DNA from: Aquila chrysaetos chrysaetos
Taxonomy: Eukaryota > Chordata > Aves > Accipitriformes > Accipitridae
Assembly (NCBI RefSeq): GCF_900496995.4
Contig: NW_024470409.1
Span: 1-64,000, forward strand
Direction: 5' to 3'
Length of the DNA stretch: 64,000 nt
Below the pieces are notes generated by a model. It saw nothing but the letters and a program-made list of their open reading frames with translations, was not told where the DNA came from and searched no databases. Both the position numbers and the translations under genes were made by a program. This document shows positions 59,275 to 64,000 of this stretch, piece by piece (positions within the stretch are counted from its first letter, which is position 1; each line of letters begins with the position of its first letter).

Positions 59275-59797
59275 TGTTATAGACATGCCTCCCACGCTTC
59301 AACAATCAGAAAGAAATTATTTTTCCAGACAGATAAAGTGATATTAACTCCAGCCACTGTGAGTTGTCTGCAAGGTAGCAGGAGAAAGAGAGCTCGCTCT
59401 CTATCCATTGCTGTTGTTGCAAAAATAACCAGAATACAATTGTGATCAGGTCAGGACAGAAGCAGGTTATTACTACAGCTATAGGGGAGAGCAGAGAGCA
59501 GCAGAGACAGACTCTGCTGATGTGAAGTCTCCCCAAACGGGGCAGTGACAGAGTTTATACGCCTTAGGGTTACACAACCCGTTCTTCACCAAAACTGTGT
59601 CAGATAATAAGGACATGACAAATAACAACAGTGATTGAAATCCTTCAGATAAGGAGGCTCTAGACAGTACATCCTTTTACAAATAATCCACTCTGTTAAT
59701 GAAATCATGATGACTGGCAAGACCATTAGCTGCAAATGTTTCTTAAACTAGTGAGGTCTGGAAAGGCCTATAAGAAATTAATTATTTTGCTTCCACA
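59275..59797 (-). mobile_element. Probable solo LTR, minus strand
   Basis: On the minus strand the block runs from TGTGGAAGC to TATAACA, with a TATA-like 'gcgtataaactc' near 59550 placed as in an LTR promoter. Flanking duplication is not clear. Family unknown; boundaries tentative. Confidence 0.45.
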
Positions 59798-59934
59798 ATG
59801 TCTATAGCCAAGGTATTGTGGGTGTAAGCCTGCAGTGCAGCCACATGCCTGTGTCCAAGGTATAATTCATGTGGCTGCAAGGGGACATTTAGAATTAGGT
59901 GAATCGTGGCTGTGACTCCATTGACTGTATTAAT

Positions 59935-60928
59935 GTATTGACTTAAGGTTACAAGGTTTTGGTAGCAAGGCTTTGGTAGCAGGGGGGCTACAGGGGTGGC
60001 TTGTGTGAGAAGACACCAGAAGCTGTCCCTAAGTCAGACAGAGCCAGTTCCAGCTGGCTCCAAGACAGACCCACTGGTGGCCAAAACTGAGCCAATCAGC
60101 GACATTGGTAGTGCCTCTGTGATAACATAGTTAAGAAGGGGTAAAAAATGTTGTGAAACAGCAACAGGGAGATAGAAGTGAGAATATGTGAGAGAAACAC
60201 CCCTGCAGACACCAAGATCAATGAAGAAGGAGGGGGAGGATGTGGTCCATGTGCCAGACCAGAGATTCCCCTGCAGCCTGTGGTGAAGACCATGGTGATG
60301 CAGGTTGTCACCCTGCAGCCCATGGAGGTCCATGGTGGAGGATATCCACCCTGAAGCCTGTGAAGAACCCCACGCCAGAGCAGGTGGATGTACCCTGAAG
60401 GAAGCTGTGACCCCATGGACAGCCCATGCTGGAAGAGGTTCCTGGCAGGAACTGCCATCCCGTGGAGAGGAGCCCACACTAGAGCAGGTTTTCTGGCAGG
60501 ACTTGTGACCCTGCTGGGGACCCATGCTGGAGCAGGGGAGCAGTGTGAGGAGGAAGGAGCAGCAGACACCAAGCATTATGACCTGACCACAACCATTCTC
60601 TACCCCCTTACACAGCTCAGGGTGGTGAAGGAGGAGGTAAAAGAGTTAGGAGTGAAGTTGAACCTGAGAAGAAGGGAGTTGGGGGGAAACTGGTTTTAGA
60701 TTTGTTTCATTTCTCACTATCCTACTCTTATTTATTGGCATTAAATTAAATTATTTTCCACAAGGTGAGTCTGTTTTGAATTTGACAGTAATTGGTAAGT
60801 GATCCCCCTAACCTTATCTCAATCCACGAGCTTTTTCATCATATTTTCTCCCCCTGTCCTGTTGAGTAGGGGGAGTGATAGAGCAGCTTGGTGGGCACCT
60901 GGTAGCCAGCTGAAGTTAACCCACTACA
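59935..60928 (+). mobile_element. LTR of an avian endogenous retrovirus, family C
   Basis: The right end (gggggagtgatagagcagct, gttaacccactaca, ending 60928) and the inner degenerate repeats (ccatgctggaagagg, cctgaag, ccatggtgg at about 60280-60540) match an abundant bird LTR type from memory. 'aaattaaattattttccaca' precedes the 3' part. The left boundary is approximate. Solo or fragment; fossil. Confidence 0.6.
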
Positions 60929-61182
60929 GATGTATATCACTGTGGGAGCTCTCTGTTGTCCTGCAGATGTGATTTTTTCCTCTTACAACACAGATACATT
61001 AATATTCTGCAGGGATAGCAGGAAATTGGAAGTCCTCTTCCTGTTAACAGTATTAGGATATCCCAGTCTCTCTCACGCTCACACATACCATGCAGCATGC
61101 TGTGGCTGTCACTTTCTTCCTACATGTCAACACCTCTAGGCCTTGCTATTCCCTCCCTTCCAGCTCTGCTTTCTGAGTACTC

Positions 61183-61435
61183 AGGGACCCAGGAGAAACC
61201 CAAGATGACAGGGAGTGGGAAGTGGGATGTAACTTTCAGAGCAGCTCCTGATACTCTCACCCTGCTAGAGGTGTCCTGGTCCCAGCACACAAGGGCCAGG
61301 CACTACAGGCTGTTCCCTGGGGCTCTGGGAAGCAGCAGACCAGGGACCTGGAGCAGGGGCACAGCACAGCTCCCCTTCCAGGCCACCCTACAAGAGGTGA
61401 TGGGCATAACTGTACTGCAGGATCCACACTGAGCC
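61183..61435 (+). repeat. TCR V-gene upstream block (of copy 3)
   Basis: Homologous to 3743-3996 and the reverse complement of 19120-19345. It lies about 150 bases upstream of the V exon at 61587, so it likely includes the former promoter. Confidence 0.6.
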
Positions 61436-61586
61436 AAGAGCTCTGAGCTCCTGCCCCAAACCACTGTCCACCTTGCTGTCTCCAGCCTTCCAGTTCTTGC
61501 TGCAGAGTCAGGAATGTTGCCTTCTCCAGGATCATCTGGACCATGGAGCCTTTCCCTGTGCAGTCACTGACTCACACTTTTTCCAG

Positions 61587-61873
61587 ATTCCATGGGAAAG
61601 ACCACTGTCAGTCAGCAGAAGTGACTAGTCATGGTGGAGGAAAGAGGCACCTTCCAGACCACCAGGTCTTATCAGATATGCCACTTTGGTGCCATGCTCT
61701 GGTACTAGCAGAGAGGAGGCCAAACCCCGCACCTGCTCTCATATCACACAGCAGGTGGCCCCAAGCAGAGCAGCCAACTCACCACACAGATGAATACCAT
61801 GGGGAAATACAAATTCCAGTGGCTGGAGGGATTTGAGGTCTCTGATGCTGGTTTGTGCCTGTGCTGTCCATGA
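61587..61873 (+). pseudogene. TRAV: T-cell receptor V segment pseudogene (TRAV-like), copy 3
   Basis: The V exon follows a pyrimidine tract and acceptor (ctttttccag, ending 61586). Reading: KTTVSQQK, stop, LVMVEERGTFQTTRSYQ, then AMLWY, stop, QRGGQTPHLLSYHTAGGPKQ, NTMGKYKFQWLEGFEVSD. After a frame change it ends CAVHD at the CDR3 side. As in copy 2, the first cysteine site is Arg (TTRSYQ). Stops, loss of Cys and a frame change make it non-productive as a receptor chain. Opposite strand to copies 1 and 2. Confidence 0.8.
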
Positions 61874-61912
61874 CACCCTGGTGCAGGGAGCTTCCTTGGT
61901 TGGGCAAAAACC
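61874..61912 (+). promoter_or_regulatory. Recombination signal sequence, 23-bp spacer
   Basis: Heptamer CACCCTG (61874-61880; 5 of 7 match CACAGTG), spacer of exactly 23 bases, nonamer GCAAAAACC (61904-61912; 8 of 9 match ACAAAAACC). The best preserved signal in the window. The spacer is similar to that of copy 2 (ggagctt and cttggt). Confidence 0.75.
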
Positions 61913-62744
61913 TGGGAAAGGGAGTGGGTGTTCCTGTTCAGCAAGGCTGAGCTGGGGGGACAGCTCTCCCCTGGCTGTGCTATTTCACCTCCGCAGCCAG
62001 GCATGTCCAGTCAATAAACCTCTTTCTAAAGGTGGCCACACTTCAGAGGATGGACAAAGTGGTAAGAAAGCCTCTGTGGTGGAAATTTTCTCTCTCCACA
62101 TCCCAGGTCAGGACCACACTCACTGTAGGCTACACAGGGCTATTTTGACCTGGTGTCACTGCATGGTTCCATGGGCTGAAAGAAACTGGTAAAGGCTCCT
62201 CCAGGTCTGTGTCAAAAACTTTTTTGGTTTCTGCAGAGGACTTTTTCCCACAACACAGAAAGAAGAGATTGTTCCCAGGTGGAACATTTATGCTGAACAA
62301 AAAGGATACTGACATACAGCTTCCATGGGAAGAGGACCCCCAACCCACAAGACAGTAGAAATTTCATGGCATTGGAAAGATTACAAGATGTAGACCAAGT
62401 TATTCTGGTGCATTACAGAAACACAGTGGCAGTCTGTGTGCACTTTCCCTTCACAGAGTTTAAGGATGGTCAAGGGTGTCATTCAGAGTAAAATCAGTTT
62501 TGCAGCTGCAATATTATCAGCCTGCTGGTTTTCAAAATGCAGAGAAGTTTAGAAAGCAGAGAGTAACCCAATGCATGCCTAAGCACACTCTAGACAAACC
62601 TAGGTTACCTAGTCACTGCACAACCATCCCCAAAAACCTCCTCCGAAAAATAACCTTGAACAACTTCTCTCTTCCTGGGCAACTTGGGAGAGCATCTGAA
62701 GGGGAAAGAATGACACAGAACCATGGGCTGGGATGCAGCAGAAC
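61913..62744. other. No gene recognised
   Basis: 3' flank of the V pseudogene and of keratin gene 5; no J-like segment (FGxGT) or constant exon was seen. Confidence 0.4.
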
Positions 62745-62750
62745 TTTAAT
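62745..62750 (-). terminator. Poly(A) signal ATTAAA, keratin gene 5
   Basis: Minus-strand ATTAAA in 'gactcattaaagttctgctg', the same context as in the other keratin genes, about 410 bases beyond the stop. Confidence 0.8.
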
Positions 62751-63159
62751 GAGTCAAAAGAGGGAAACAACATCAGTCTGAGTCAAGGACCCAGTGCAGG
62801 GAGCACCAGGGGCATATAAGAGTCTGCACCCCATGGCTGTGCTGGAGATCCTGCCAAGTGTCCATCTGCCTGCCCCACAGAGGCTGGAGGGTCAGCAGCT
62901 CTTCCCTAGGCTGGCTTTGTGGGGCTCACAGCCCAGGGCAGCACAAGCGACCAAGGAGACGGGAGGGAAAGGAGAGAGCGGAAGAGGGGAAAGGCAGGCA
63001 AGGGCTGTGCTTTCTCAGAGCTGAGGCTGGCCCCGTCCTTTTGCAAGAGGTGCTGGGGTTGCTCAGCCTCTCTGAAAGCAACAAGCCGATGCTCCGTCCC
63101 CAGTGCGGTACCATCTCCTGGGTCCCTGGTGGCCTTGCCCACGGCCATCGCCAGCAGCT

Positions 63160-63465
63160 TTAGCAGGGGAGGCACCTCCTGCCGCAGTAGCGGCTGCCGA
63201 AGCCGGAGAGGCCAAAGCCCCCGGAGGAGATGGGCACTCCCTCAGAGCTGAGGATGCTGCCAACGGCAGCGGAGGTGGAGGATCCCACGGCGGTGCTCTG
63301 TGGGAAGGAGCTGAGGATGGGGCCGGGCAGGGTCACCACCACGGGGGAGGGCTGGATGACGACGGTGGAGTCCTGGCACTGCCTGACACAGGGCTCATTG
63401 CAGCTGTTGGCCAGCGGGGTCGGGCCGCAGGGCTGGCAGGGCAGGCACTGGCTGTAGCAGGACAT
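63160..63465 (-). CDS. Feather beta-keratin gene 5 (conventional tail)
   Basis: Intact 101-residue feather keratin with the conventional glycine/phenylalanine-containing tail. The head [13 protein letters not shown] and the core are as in the others. The tail is [22 protein letters not shown]. Compared with gene 1 it differs at Asp32, Gln38, Ser57, Ala59, Glu75, Ser80, the whole 83-90 segment (GFGLSGFG versus CCDLSCIT) and Arg97. It has 10 cysteines instead of 13. ATG is 21 bases after the exon-2 start at 63486, and the intron is 63487-63874. Flanks diverge from the amplified units, so it is an older paralogue. The 3' UTR is separate and the promoter lies inside the window. Confidence 0.97.
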   Translation of the reverse strand: MSCYSQCLPCQPCGPTPLANSCNEPCVRQCQDSTVVIQPSPVVVTLPGPILSSFPQSTAVGSSTSAAVGSILSSEGVPISSGGFGLSGFGSRYCGRRCLPC

Positions 63466-63874
63466 GTCTTGGGTCCAGAGGTGCACCTGGGGGAGAGCGC
63501 ACAGGGGGAAGCAGAGAACAAGGGCTGGGTGAGGAGAAGCCTGTAGGCCCACCACAAGGGAGAAAAGCCACAAGCTGGAGGTGAGAGCTGGACGCTGTGT
63601 AGGGAGGCCCGCTGTCCTCACCTTCCCCTCAGCCCAAAAGACTCCTCAGAAGAGCAAACATGCCCAGGGAGATCCCCTCCTAGCCCGTAGCTCAGGAGAC
63701 ATTTCAGCCAAGCCCAACCTCATTCCATGCCACACCTAATACCTCCATCCTTCTCTCATGACAAGGAGCTCCATGACCCAGCAAGGACAAAAGGCAGTTT
63801 TGTGCTGAGAAATCCCGTAGGAGGAATAGGAGGAGGAAGAAGAAAAGAAGGAAGAGAAGGAGCTTCAGACTCAC

Positions 63875-63941
63875 CTTGTTCCCAAGGAGATGGAGGCGAC
63901 AGGAGTGGATGAGAGAGAGAGGAGAAGGGCCCACTTTTATA
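63875..63941 (-). promoter_or_regulatory. Core promoter and noncoding exon 1, keratin gene 5
   Basis: Minus-strand TATA box (tataaa, 63941-63936) in 'gcaggagcagtataaaagtg', close to the core promoter of genes 1-4. Exon 1 ends at 63875 before donor GTGAGT. Upstream 'ggcctggggcggtgcagg' is also shared. Confidence 0.85.
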
Positions 63942-64000
63942 CTGCTCCTGCACCGCCCCAGGCCCACAGTCACTGCACGCGGGCAGTAATTTTCCAACAG

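Noticed and set aside
61913-62744. TCR J or constant segment after V copy 3
   Set aside because: No FGxGT motif, 12-bp-spacer signal or Ig-constant exon could be found.

Overview
The window is avian. It carries five intact feather beta-keratin genes, several CR1 LINE fragments, many solo LTRs of bird-type endogenous retroviruses, decayed olfactory receptor (OR) genes and decayed T-cell-receptor V segments. The mix of OR, TCR V and feather keratin genes suggests a T-cell-receptor alpha/delta neighbourhood next to a feather keratin cluster. I recall chicken chromosome 27 carrying both, but I cannot check that synteny here. Species is not determinable; the abundance of one LTR family suggests a neoavian bird (inference).

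Layout. 1-13 kb: decayed OR pieces, a dispersed low-copy repeat, a solo LTR, a broken minus-strand retroviral fossil with its LTR (about 4.0-7.15 kb), and a minus-strand TCR V pseudogene at 10.3-10.6 kb with a 23-bp-spacer recombination signal. 13-21.7 kb: two plus-strand feather keratin pseudogenes, each with an LTR inserted (one in intron 1, one in the upstream region), and between them a second minus-strand TCR V pseudogene. 21.7-39.8 kb: the main feature, four nearly identical keratin genes. One is on the minus strand, forming a 3.7-kb-arm palindrome with the next, followed by a tandem array of about 5.6-kb units (two full, one partial). The units also carry an OR pseudogene and a CR1 fragment. 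39.8-44 kb: dispersed repeat, CR1, solo LTR. 44-55 kb: AT-rich sequence containing three exons of an LPP-like LIM-domain gene (minus strand), with correct splice phases but two in-frame TGA codons where arginine CGA is expected. 55-63 kb: solo LTR, CR1, an OR pseudogene cut by an LTR, more LTRs and a third TCR V pseudogene (plus strand). 62.7-63.95 kb: a fifth, divergent feather keratin gene (minus strand).

All five keratin genes share one architecture: a TATA box, a short noncoding exon 1, an intron of about 0.3-0.4 kb, and one coding exon whose ATG lies 21 bases after the acceptor. The four amplified copies replace the usual glycine/phenylalanine-rich stretch near the C-terminus with a cysteine-containing one, giving 13 cysteines in 101 residues. 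No TCR J or C segment and no complete OR gene was found.
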